From Triatoma infestans (lineage: Eukaryota > Arthropoda > Insecta > Hemiptera > Reduviidae): a stretch of DNA of 64,000 bases. A model generated the notes under the pieces. It saw only the letters and a list, made by a program, of their open reading frames with translations. It did no database searches and was not told the origin of the DNA. The position numbers were made by a program, and so were the translations under genes. Each line of letters starts with the position of its first letter. The first letter of the stretch is position 1. The stretch lies in NCBI GenBank assembly GCA_011037195.1, contig JAAEAF010004313.1, positions 1 to 64,000 of the forward strand, written 5' to 3'. Below, piece by piece: positions 32,101 to 45,332 of this stretch.

Positions 32101-35100
32101 GTTCTCTTAACAACTATCCCAATAAGATTGATGTGCAAGATCTGTACGTGCAGACGTGCCCTAAAGCGCAAACCCCACTTGGCCCGATGAACGCCATTAG
32201 GGCTAGTGCAGTTGGGCCTGGAATGTAATGGACGCGACTGTCTGGCAAAAAAAATAAAGTGCAGAACTCTCTCCATGGAGGCCTGGGAAAGCTTAGTCTC
32301 CCCTAGAAAAGAGCACCAGAAATGAGGAGGAAGTCAAGAGAGACTGCTCTACAGAGACCTCCCAATACTGAGACAGACTAAGACCTTTCTAAGGACACGT
32401 ATGAATCCAGATAAAATATATGAAGCTGAAGCATATGAAGCCAGGCAACTGTCCGAGGAAAAATCGGGACATTGTAGACTCCAAGGAAGGCGCACCTGAA
32501 GAAGCTGGCAGCCTAGAATGGTCATCTACCAGGTTCTAGTGGAGAGGTGGAGGAAAGATACTAATACACCCTGCTGAGAAGGACTGCGAAGATTTAGAAG
32601 CCCCATGGTACCTACCCTGGAGGAGGAGATATCCTAGCTAGAACTTTTCCAAACCTGAAAGTTGTGCTATAGGTCATCCTGGCACCAATAGGGTATCCAT
32701 AAATCTCTTTTGCTCGCAGTCCACTGCACCTCTCGAAGGAACACAAACATAACATAAACTTTAATTTGAATTACCTTTTTGATAGCAATGGTCCTTAGGC
32801 CTCTAAACGAAGCGTACCTCTGCTCAGGCGTCTGCTCAAAATTAAATAAAACAAAAATTAAATTTTAGATAAAATTAAGACATTTTTAAAATTGAATGTT
32901 TACACTTGGAATTTTTACTAAATTGTAACTGACCTCAATATAACATATTACAGCTAGCAGAACCTAAACTAACGATACAGGAGAGAGGCCTCACCTAATA
33001 GTTTCCCCTCAAAACCCCTAAAATGTATTTATTTATTAACAAATAAATTTCAAATAAAAGTGATAGACCTATATATGTGTAGTTAATATGCCAAGTCAAG
33101 GACGCTCATTGGGATCTTTATCGAGGAAATCGCAGAAAATTGGGGGGGGGGGAATTCAGTAAAATTGCACTTAGATTAGATTGACAGAAGGGGAGGGCGA
33201 GCCTCATTCCACTGCGACCCGCATTAAGAGGTCTATTGTGGATCCCCTAGGATTTTAGCACATCCTTCAGCTTCGCCCTCTTAATCAGGCCTCGTAAAGC
33301 TGAAAGTGGTTCCGTCATTGAAGCTCGTGGCTTAGGGATTGCTAGTCCCCAGTTGAAGAAGCCCGGGGTAACTATCGCGGAGGAGGAGTTATCCTCGGTA
33401 GAACTTCTCCAGATCTAGGAGTGACCTACAGCACGTAGGTCATCCTGGCATCAGTCAGACACACCCACACAAAGGATGTGTACGTTGAGGTATTCCTCCT
33501 CGACCTTGCAGAATCGGCATAACGCGTTATTTGCAAATAGTAATTTTCTTTAATTTGATTTTCTTTAAACTTTGCAATGCTAACTGCATAGATTTAGGCC
33601 TATCACTCTTATTTGTAAAATTTTTCGAAAAAATTGATTTTGGGGGGGATGTTTCTGAGGCGTTATATTTCAAATAACCTCGTTATAAATCTGTGGCGTT
33701 ATATTTCAAATAACCTCGTTATAAATCTGTGGCGTTATATTTCAAATAACCTCAAACATTGTAATAAATCTATGTTATTGGCACTCTCTGCTGGACTTTG
33801 GTATAAACACTTTATCTACTATCTACCTTGGGTTAGGTTTACTTGTACCCCATTCACAAGTCAAAATACCCAAGTTTAATGAAAATCTGTTAATTTTTAA
33901 AAACTGCATTAACTGCAACACACACCACAGATTTTCTTCGTGTTTGGCCATTGTTTATTTCGCCTCGTTACTCATAGAATAATTAAAAATTAAACTTTAA
34001 TTACCTCTTCTTTCAATGATAATGGGAATTGTGTTATTGGTTTCACCGAAAGCTCATCAATGGCACCAGCTTTTCTGTAATCAAAAGAAATCAATTGATT
34101 GAATTATTCCATAATAAATAATAACGTAATAATGTACATTTCTCATGATACAATTGCCCACACATTTTGTAATAGATTTAATGTAATACTACACAGCAGG
34201 CGTAAAATAATGGAACACCAGATGTTAATTACGTTACAAGCAGCATAGGTGGGGTATTAAATCTCATCCCCCTAAAAGCAATAAGCTCACTCCATAGCCA
34301 ACAAAGAGAAGAGTTGGAGTATGGCCAGAGACTTGCCATGGTCACCGTCTAGAAGGAAGGTAGCTCGGTCAGTCTTAGACGCAAAACCAATTTGGCCATA
34401 AAGATGCATGGATTCAGCCCACCAATAAATGTCAGAGAAAAGGCCCAAAAATATACTTCCTCAAAACTTCCTTTATATCCCAGATTAGGACATGCTTGGA
34501 GGAACACATAGCTCCTGCCAGCCTAGAACACAGCATCAATTTGATCGTAAAGACATATGAATTGGATCCACCCGAAGGGCAGAGGGGCCGCCCTCATTTA
34601 GCCCCACAAAACGATCCACTGGGAGATTCCCTTGATAGACAGCTGCTGTCACTTTTCTAGTGTCTAGAACCTAATCTGGAGGTGAAGACACAAGCATTCC
34701 GCCAACAATGAAAGTGAGTGAAGGAGCCTGCCTCAACTTTTCAGACCCCATGTGTCCTAGGATAGAAGCACATCCTTGGAGCAAGATAGCAAACTAGAAC
34801 TCACTGTTGCAAATTCCAGCTGGCTTTCTGCACAAAACTCCATAATACTGCAACACCAGCGCACTAAGCTACTCTGTGACATAATCTAACTCCGGCCAAA
34901 TACACTCTGTTTAATAAGTTATAAAGATTATGGCACCGAAACTCAATATAAATTCATGTGCAGAATTAACTCACCTTAGAGAAACGGTGTATCACTATTT
35001 ATGTCAGCCCGTTTCATTGGTACTAGGTTTCGTATATTTGGGAGGGCCTCACTCTCATGGGAAAGCCTGGGAGGGTTGGAGTTGAAGGATATCTTAGGAT

Positions 35101-38100
35101 ATTGCAGCCAGACCGGTAAACCATTGGAGGAGGTTAATTAGTGGGATGAATTGGGGGGATAAAAGCCAGTATGGCTTAGGTCCCATGCCTGTAGGCACCG
35201 AAAGATTAATAATAATAATAACTCACCTTAATGCAATGATCTTAAACAACGGACCGGGTAATCCTTTGATAATAGCGGATGCATTTAAATGGCATCTACC
35301 TTGCAGGATGACACCGTTTACCTATAACACAATGCAATAGACAACCAATAAATAAACAAATACTATTTTACTGATTTTTACAAATAGTTAGTGCAACTAG
35401 GAAACACTAGGTAGCAGACCGCATCCACAGCTATGTCAAAATTATTTTAAAAAGTCCGTTGTGAAATATTCACAGAAAAATGTTTCGAATAAAAGTGATA
35501 GGTCTATATCTGTGTAGTTAGCATGCCAAGTTTAAAAGAAATCGTTGCAGTCGTTTTCGAAAAAATCCAAAAAAACTAAAAAAAAACTATCGCAGTAAAA
35601 TCGCAACCGGTTAACCATTTTTCTTCAATCTTGGAATTCTTGCAATGTATGACTGAGGTGGTAGAACCGTACATTGTACTGATGTGATACTTGAGAAGAA
35701 AGCACTACTGCTTGCCCAGAACCACCCAAAAAATCAATTTTCCTCGAAAAATGCTTCAAATAAAAGTGATAATCGTTGGAGCCATTTTGAGAAAATTTGC
35801 GATAAACTGAACAAAAAAAAACATTAAGTAAAGTGGCACTTTTAGTTGATACATTTTGACAGGAAAGCTTTGTGAGATGCGATGGTGGAAGTTTCAGCTT
35901 GCTGCGACCCATACACATCTCCGGATCGAAAAACCATTCAGTTAAAGTCGCAACATCAGGTCAGCCAATACTGGCCACACATTAAATGCTTATTAACATT
36001 TTAACATTATCTACAGCAGTGAAAAAACTCAGTTAAGTGGTACTTTGGATAGGCTAATTTCAACCAAAACCTTATTGTGATGGTCACCTAAATGGGCAGC
36101 TAAATGTACTATCAAGTTTCAACTTTCTGTGATATTCCCTTCGTCGAAGGTGACCTTTATAGTCCCCAAGCCCTTCTGCGGGTTGCCCAGGAGCCTGATC
36201 CAAGCTTCTATCAAGTATTGGATAGAAGACCAGCGTCTGCAGGGGTGGGAAAGAACAGCAAGGCAGAAGCAGGCTAAATGCTTTATTACAAAACATTTAC
36301 CTAAAGTTACCAGGGATCTACTGAGCCGGAGCCGAAGGGATGTAAGGCTAATTGTGGGTCTATTAACAGGGCATTGTAGGCTGAATAGGCATATGCACCA
36401 ACTACTACTATGAAACCTCGGTACACATCCTTTGTGAGTGTGCCGGTCTCATGAGGACAAGGTTTTTTCAACTGGGGACAAGCAATCCCGAAAAGCCACG
36501 AGCTTCATGACGGAGCCACTTTCAGCTTGGCTAGGCCTGATTAAGAGGGCGAAGCTGAATGATGTGCTATAATCTTAGGGGATACACAATAGACCTCTTA
36601 GGTAGCAGTAGAATGAGGCTTTGCCCTCCCTTTCTGCCAATCTAATCTTCCCTTCGCCAGTTGTACTGACCGCTATACTGGAAAGTCAAGCTTATTTGTA
36701 ATTTTTGTATTTTTGACACCACTACAGAAAAGATCCATACAAACTTAAAAAGAGAAAAAATATTACCTCTAAAATTTCATCACCAACTTGTAACTGGCCG
36801 GTAGAATACGCTCGACCCGACGGATTCAGTCCGGCTATCAGGACGGCCATTTTGGTTCTGTCCTTGTGTCCAGCTAGCGATATTCCCAATCCGCCGGCAG
36901 AGCCGCGTTCCATGGTCAGCTCGGCCATCACTACCGCAACACCGCCACCTTCACTTCCATATTTCTTCTTTACTTTGTCTGTAAACAAACAAAATGAAAC
37001 GCTTACACAACTTGCTCTTACTACGGGTGGAATTTTTACTTAACATTTAATTTAATATGATATAGGTAAGAAATGTTAAAAAAGTATTATAAAATGTCAC
37101 CTTTGAAACATGACCTTACACAGCTTCCTCAAAAGTCCAGGAAATCATCCCCCCCCCAAAATTCAAAAGTGATAGGCATTTATGTCTGCAAATTTCTCTT
37201 CGAAGCTGAGTATACTAGAAGAGAGTGAAGCAGTGAACCCGCTGTGTCTGACATTAAAGAACATGCCCTTGGTACACGGATGGGTTGAGGACTCTTGAGG
37301 GGACTAGAGCCGGAGTGTTTGGACGAAGACCTAGACATTCGAAGCCTATGGACAAGTTTTCCAGCATCTTCCAGGCGGGAATCACACAATTGGAAGATGT
37401 GCCTAATTTAAGCTCGACAGGAAGTATCGGAGATGTAGAAGAATGTAAATATCCTATCCGACAGCCAGGCCACCATTAAAGCACTGTGCTCGTATGTCAT
37501 CAGTTCTAAAAATGGTATGGAAATGCCTTGGCAAACTCAATGACTTAGAAAGTAATAAGAAAGTCACCCCTACACTAGGCGCCATGATATGTTGGCGTGC
37601 AGGGTAACGAGTTGGCGCAGCAAGCCTCTTATATGGGGCCAGAAACCTTTAATGGGATAACCAAGCAGTCTCTTTAAGTAGAGCACAAGTAAAGAGGAGC
37701 AAGTCAAGGAGAGCAACCCTCCTGAAGCACGAGACAGGACCTAACACTTGTCCTGGACCAGCTATGACCCAAAAAAGGTCAGCACTAACGGCACATATAT
37801 ATAGACCTAACGGCTACATACTGATGTAGGATTAAAAAAAAACAAAAAAACTTTTGATTGAAATAACTTCCGAGTAAGTAGATTTTAGGGGGGGTTCTGG
37901 GGCAGTTGGCAAAATGCCAAGTTTTAAAGGAACTTTGTCAATTATGAAATTATGTAAATTGTAGTAAGAGATAGATAGTGTGGTGAGTGTTTCACACCAG
38001 ATTTTTGTATTGTTCTGTTGCGGCTATAACAGCAAGTTTGCGATCGTGTGAAATTTTAGAAATTTTAGAGCTCTCACCGGAAATACGTCTTTTTGAGATC

Positions 38101-41100
38101 TCTTGAATACGCCAAAAATGCTTATTTAGTGTGTGAACAAAATATTTCAATAAAAAGAAAAAATTACAAAAAATTCTAACTTGGAAATCCGTTTAGGTGT
38201 ATTACCACCGCATCTGACCCGAAGGTTTCGAACAAAATCCATCAAGAGAAAGTAGGACATTACTGAATAAGTTTTTTTTTTTTTTTTTTTTTTTCAGTTT
38301 TTCTCGAAAACGGTTCCAAAGGTTTTATTTAAATATGGTATACTTATCCTACACCCATAAATACCTATCACTTTTATTTTAATCTATTTTTCCCGGGGGT
38401 TCTGGGGGGAACAGTAACGTTTTTTTTTACTCTAAAGTACCACTTCAGTATATGGTTTTACTAACAAGAAGCATTGATAGAATTCCAAATTTGAAGAAAA
38501 TCGGTTAACCGGAAGTGCGATTTTACAGAACAAGTTTTTGATTTCCTTTAAACTTGGAATGCTTGTTGCATAGAGAGGATAGAAACGTATCATTTTTATT
38601 TGAAACTTTTTTTTTTTGAAAAAATTGATTTAAACGAGTATTAGGACTAATATCTGCCCCATGTCACTTAGTTTAAATTTAAATTTGCACACAAGCTTTC
38701 TTAGTTTAGACATAGAGCGCTCCAAATCAGGCCGCTTAGGTGTTTATGGCCAGCCTAATTAAATACTGTTGCAATTTTTAAGAAAATTTCTTGATTAAAT
38801 TATATTGATTAGAGTATGAACAAGTCCGTATGATGAGTGGTTCATACCAGATTTGTGAAGGTGAAAAAAATTATGGCCGCCTAGACTGGGGAGCTTGTTT
38901 CATAAAACAATGAGCTCCTTTAGAGTAAACAATATAAATCGATAAGGAAGGATTGGAGAGGTTGTCCAATTAGTATAAACAATAGACCGCTTATATATCG
39001 AGTACTTTATTAATAGAAGCTCCCAAGGAATTGGCAAAGATAGGCGCTGGTTACCGCCACTTGTAAGTCAAGTGACTTCATTAAAACCTTGATAGGATTA
39101 TAAGGTTTGAGTACGTAGACTACATAAAAAAAAAAAGGTTCAAGGAAAATTTCAATACAGCCTTTCTGGCAAAACTACCAAAAACTGACGAAGAGAAAAT
39201 CTGATCTTTTCAGGTTTCCGCGCCATTTTCATGGAAAACACTAGAGTTTCCGGGTTGAGGCTATGTCAGTGGTTTGTTAAAAACCGACGTTTTACCCATG
39301 TTGGAATGAGCATCTTCAGGATCGTGTTACACCTTGAAAGCCAATTTGGCAATAAACATTGGTAGAGAAGGAACATGGCTCCTTTCTCCGCCATATTGAC
39401 TGCCTTGCCTTCTTTATCACCATGTTTACTGTAGGTGGTGGGCGGGGCTTAATTTTCTCTTCCATACCCCACAGTTGGCTAGCGGGTGACGAAATCAAAG
39501 TCTCTCATCCCATTGCCCTCCTGCCAAAGTTTTTACCTTGTCCTGCTCCGGAAAACCATTAGACGTTTTTCCCCCCGCTTTCCCTGGGCAGGGGGGTCAT
39601 GCTCTGCTTAGCGGAGTCCATCGTCTTACTTAGACAGTTTCTCTCTTTCTTAATTTCCACTGCCTCTCTTATGATACATTCTAACCGTGGGCAAGGAAGA
39701 AGAAATTAAGCCCCGCCTACCACCTATAGTAAACATGGTGATCAAGAAGGCATTCAATATGGTGGTCAAGATGGCGGAGGAAGGAGCCATGTCCCTTCTA
39801 TACCAAGGTTCTTCAATGCCTTAGTGGCTTTTAAGGTGCAACGACGCTGAAGAGGCTCATGGTCTCTATGACACTGCCTCCGTCCACTGCCTCTCTTATG
39901 ATACGTTCGTAATAACTATTTATCTTGGCAAGGACCCTGGTGTCCTCAAAACTTATGGCATTGCCCAGTTGTAGACGAATGTTCTGCGAGGACAGACTCC
40001 TCCGTTTTGTTATGCCTTACACAATGAATACGTATGTTCTTTAAGATGTGTTGTGATCTTTTAGACTGGCCTATGTACTTTTCCCCGCAGCTGCAAGGCA
40101 CCATGTAGTTTCCCCCCTTCAGAGCAATGATAACTCATTTGTCTTAACATAAATATAGATGTGGTGGTTGGGGAGGGGGAAGGGAGTACCTACCCAGGTA
40201 GAAGGGGTTACAAGTCCACTAGACAACGCCAATAACATTGAAAAAAAAAACAACTTTAGAAATTGAAGTGGCAGATTGCTCACAATCGCTCCCCAGAAAA
40301 ACGTTGCAAACAAAAGTGATGTATCACATCCCTTTTGTTCCTGACAGGTTTCGAATTTTCATCCATAGTCAGAGCAAATTCACCAAATTCGTGTAAAGAG
40401 TTCACTTCAACGGGAGGTTATATCTTCCCGCGCATATATATAATCAGGGGAAGGGATTAGCTAAGTGGTTAGCGTACTGGACTCCCACGCAGAGGACCCG
40501 GGTTCGAGTCCAGCTGTGCTACCCCTAAAATGTTTTCTTCCTAGGAGCCTCTACAGCTCACTGCCGGTGGATGGGACAGATTGGTCTGTAAAGAGAGAAC
40601 ACTTGTCCGAAGCCGGCAGTGCACTGAGAAGGCTCCGGGCGCCAATGACCATAGATGTTGACGAAACTTAAATTTAAAAAAAAAATTTATATATATATAT
40701 ACAATCAACAAACCAAGAAATACGGGTGTAACAGAAGCATTGCTTGAAGTGAATTCTCTACACCAACTTGGTGGATTTTGCTCTGACGATGGATGAAAAT
40801 CATCCGAAACCGGTCAGGAACAAAAAGAAATATGCATGCTACGACGGATAAAATATCAGATGATTATCCAGCATTGTGGACCTATCCTCATAATCAACAA
40901 AAGTGATGTAATTGGTGTAATTATATTGTTTAATTTTAGGAGCACCCTTTTATACACGTATATTGGATTTTTCAGGACTTTGGTCAAACTCTATTTGGGT
41001 TTGTTGTAGACGTTTCAATTATCTATTGTAATCTTATTCGGTATTTAAAAATTTATACTTGATATATCGACTAAACATTAAAAAATATACAACTTTTATT

Positions 41101-43551
41101 TAAAACATTTCACTGGAAAAATTCATTTAATGACACTTTTGAAGGAGGAGTGGGGGTTATGTTTTCCACTAAAGTGCAATCATAGTTGATTGTACAATTC
41201 TACCATCCAAACAAAATTAATTAGAAATAAATAGAATCGCCAAAATTACGTATTTCAAGAAAAATTCGTAAAACCGGAAGTACGCTTTTACTTTTTTTTA
41301 CTTTTTTTGAACAGTTTTTTTTTTTCTCAGTTTTCGACGAATTTCATTAAATTTGGTATACTAACTATAAAAATTTAACAATTAGAATTTTGAAAACTGA
41401 AGTAGTAAGAGAAAGTTGTGTGAGTGTTTCACACCAGATATGTTTCATTCTAAATGTATCAGGATGTGTATGAGAGTCGCTTTTAAATAAAATTTTCATT
41501 AAAAGAATTCCAAAATGTAATGGGGTGAAATTGATGGAGCCGGTGGTGAGAAGGGCGGAGCTGAATTGCCAGTGGCTCGCCCAAGTGATAACAAGCAAAA
41601 TCTTTTCAATTAAAATCTGTCGTTAATTAAATTTCTTATCACGTTCTACCAATTGGCTTGTCACAAATGAAAAGGCTGTATTGCTGCCCACTTTGTATTG
41701 GTTCATTTAAAAATAAATAAATTGAAAAAAAAAAAAAAATCTGGTGTGAAACACTCCCAAACTTTCTCTTCCTCCAGTTTACACAATTTGTAACTGACAA
41801 AATATTATGGTTAGTAAAACCAAATTTAATAAAATTCGTCGGTGTTTTTAAATCGGAGAAAATCGCAAAAAACTGTTCAATAAAAATACACTTCCGGTTT
41901 TCATGGATTTTCTTGAAACTCGAAATTTTGGCGATTCTATTTATTTCTAATTAATTTTGTTTAGATGGTAGAATTGTATAATCAACCATGATAGCACTTT
42001 AGAGGTTCAACATAATCCCAACACTCCCCCAAGCCCCCCCCCTTTAAATGACATTACCCGCAGTAATGTTTCAAATACTTTGCAATTCAACAAAATGTGG
42101 TGTTTTTGTAGCTCTTTATATCTGTCTTCACATACGTAGTGTAAAAAAGAAATCTTTGAGCATTTTAGACACAAAAACAATCTGGATGTGAAACACTCAC
42201 ACAACTGTCTCTTAAACCATTCTCAAAATTATAATTGACAAATTTTATAGGTTGTGTACCAAATTTAATGAAATTCTTCGAAAACTGAAAAAAAAAAAAA
42301 GTTCAGTAAAATCGTACCTTCCGGGTTTCTAGAAAAAATATCTTGACACGCGTAATTGTTAAGCCGTCGATTTATGTTGTAATTTGATTTTTTGATAGGG
42401 TTGTAGAATTAGCTTATAATCACCTATGATAGCACTTTGGAGAAAACAATAACACCCCCACCCTTCCTCTAAAAGTGCCTTTAAATGAATTTTTCCCAAT
42501 GAATACTTTGAAATAAAGTTGAAGATCTTTGTATATGTAGTTTTATAGGAAGTTTCAAGAAAATCATCGGAGCCATTTTTGAGAAAAACGCGAAACAGTG
42601 GAAAAACCATTTAGTAAAGTGGTAAAGTAAACACACTTCCAGTTATGCGATTTATTTCAAACTTGGAATTTCAACAATATATTTCATTCTAATTAACATT
42701 ATTTAGATGAGTGAATTGTTCAATAAACTGAAATAGCACTTTAAATGAAAACTTAACCCCACCCCTACCACATAACTGCCCTTAAATGAATTTTCCCAGA
42801 GAAACATTTCAAATAAAAATTGTAGATGTTTGTATACGTAGTTGATATACCAAGTTTAAAGAGATTCGTCGGATCTAATTTCGAGAAAAACGCAAAAAAG
42901 TAAAACAAACAAAAAAACAAGTAAAGTAATAACTTCCGGTTGAGGAATTTTAACAGATGACCCCACTGTCAGATGCCATGGTGATACCTAAACGGAATAT
43001 CAAGTTTCAACTTTCTATGGTTTATCGTTTTTGAGCTATGTATATGTTCAATGTTTTGGGGAAACAGCCCATGTACATCAAGAATTTTCCGCATCCAAAA
43101 AAAGAGCTATTCGTGCTACGGTTAAAGCAAGACCCAATGAAAGCTGTAGGTGTTGCATTTTAAAAATAATAAAATCTTCACAATTCCAGCTCTTTATATC
43201 TTTTCCATCTGTACGTGGTTCTATAAAATTAGAAATAATTTTAATCATAAATATAATAATACTCGGAACCGTGACCACATTCCTTTTCCTCAAGCAAACC
43301 ACTCATTTTTTACATCTTCTTATTTATTTATGGGAAGGAAAATATTTAATGCACTTCCGAATGAAATTTCATCTTTGCCAACAATGAAGTTGTTTAAATC
43401 TAAACTAAAAATTATGCTCCTGGATAAGGTAATATATGATTTGGATGATTTTCTTACATAGACTTGCTTTGTGTGAATGTTATTGGGATTGTTTAATGTA
43501 CTGACATGTCTTGTTCATACTATTGTATGTAAAAAATGAAGATAAATAAAG

Positions 43552-43605
<54 letters not shown>

Positions 43606-44598
43606 TCCATTTATTTTTTCCGTTTGCAAATAGCATCAGCGGGGGGAACAATTCCAACCCACTGAAGACATTTCATTTGTTATAAATTGAGGAACTTCCT
43701 CACCAGCCTCGCTGTGTCCAATAAAACAGACTTCTGCGCCTTCTCTAACAACCAGGGTTCCAGCTCGAGCTAATGCAGATTCTTGACAGTCTCAACAGGT
43801 ACTAGGCCATTAGCCGATATGACAATCGGGATTACCCTAACCACATCCAGCTGATACATCTCTTTGATTTCAATCGCTAGATCCTGGTACTTCCGCTTCT
43901 TCTCGGCTAAAGTTTTGCGGGTATTGTCGTCCAAGGGAATCCCCTACATCTATTATCTCGGCTGCCCTTTTTCGGGTATTTAAAATAAGGATGTCCGGTC
44001 TATTGTGCATGACCGACCTATCGGTGATCATGCACTGATCCCAATAGACCTTAACCCCGTCCTTTTCCACTATGGCCTTCGGGTAATACCTGTAATAAGG
44101 AAGCTCCTCTCCCTCTGACACAATCCCGAGCCTGATTACCAGCGCCTGATGGAGCATACGCGCTACATTATTGTGCCTTGAGAGATACTCAGTGCCTGCT
44201 AAATTCGAGCACCCAGCGATGATATGCTGAATGGACTCTACTGCTGCGTTGCACAGCCTGCATCGGCCAGAGATTTCTCGCTCCCCGATTATGTGCCTCC
44301 GGTATGATCTTGTCGCAATCACTTGGTCTTGGATTGCGAGTACAAATCCTTCCGTCTCCGGAAAGAGTTCACCTCGCACGAGCCACTTTACTGATATCTC
44401 GCGAGAGATACCGTCTGCCTCCAACGCCGCATAATACCGGCCATGGAGCTCCTTGGCTTTCCATTCTTCTACCCAGTGTTCGAAAGTAGTCAACCGAGGT
44501 CCTTCTTGAGCGGCCAAATCGAGCGCTGTGTATCCGCTATCTATGCGCTGTAGTTCTCGATATACAGCCGACTCACTTCCGAGGAAGAATGCACAATG

Positions 44599-44672
<74 letters not shown>

Positions 44673-45297
44673 CACAAACACAGAGAGACCATTTGCTAAA
44701 AACCACTTTTTTGGACTCAGGGGACCTCAAAACTGATATTTCCGGTGAAAACTCGATATCAAAAATTTGACACGATTACAATACTTCCTCTTACTAGGAG
44801 TAAGAGAAAGTAATAGGAGAAAAACTGAACAAATATTTTTTTAGTAAAAACGCACTTCCGGTTCTTCTGATTTCCTTCAAACTCTGGAATTACGACAACA
44901 TATTTAATTCTAATTAATATTATTTTAGATGACAGAATTGTGTAATAAACTGAAATAGCACTTTAAGGGGAAACCTAACCCCCATCACCCCCCCCCCCCG
45001 CTGAAGTATCCTTCAATGACTTTATCCAAAAAAATGTTAAAATAACAGTAGTAGCTCAGGTCTCCTGGTAACTTGAAATATTAAGTTTCAAATTCTGCGG
45101 TTTTTCGTTTTTGAGATACGCTGTCCCACACACAGACATACAGACTAAAAACCACTTTTTTACTATTTCTTAATCCTAGTAGGAGGAAGTATTTTGCGAT
45201 CGTGCCAGATTTTCAGTAATTGAGTTATCACCGGAAATACTTGTTTTTGGGGGTCGTCCCCTGAATGAGAAAAAAATATTTTTAGCGAATGGCCTGT

Positions 45298-45332
<35 letters not shown>

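Larger units (their letters stand above)
40320..40870. mobile_element. Hammerhead fold-back split by a SINE
   Basis: The left arm (40320-40430) is the degenerate reverse of the right arm (40735-40870): TTCACCAAATTCGTGTAAAG against CTCTACACCAACTTGGTGG. The right arm has core CTGACGA (40783-40789), stem II GGATGA-AAA-TCATCC, GAAAC and GGTC (40812-40815). A tRNA-derived SINE lies between the arms. Confidence 0.6.

Noticed and set aside
43548..43602. CRISPR-like array in the ATT or satellite runs
   Set aside because: The ATT run is a simple microsatellite and the 157-bp array has no unique spacers. The genome is eukaryotic.
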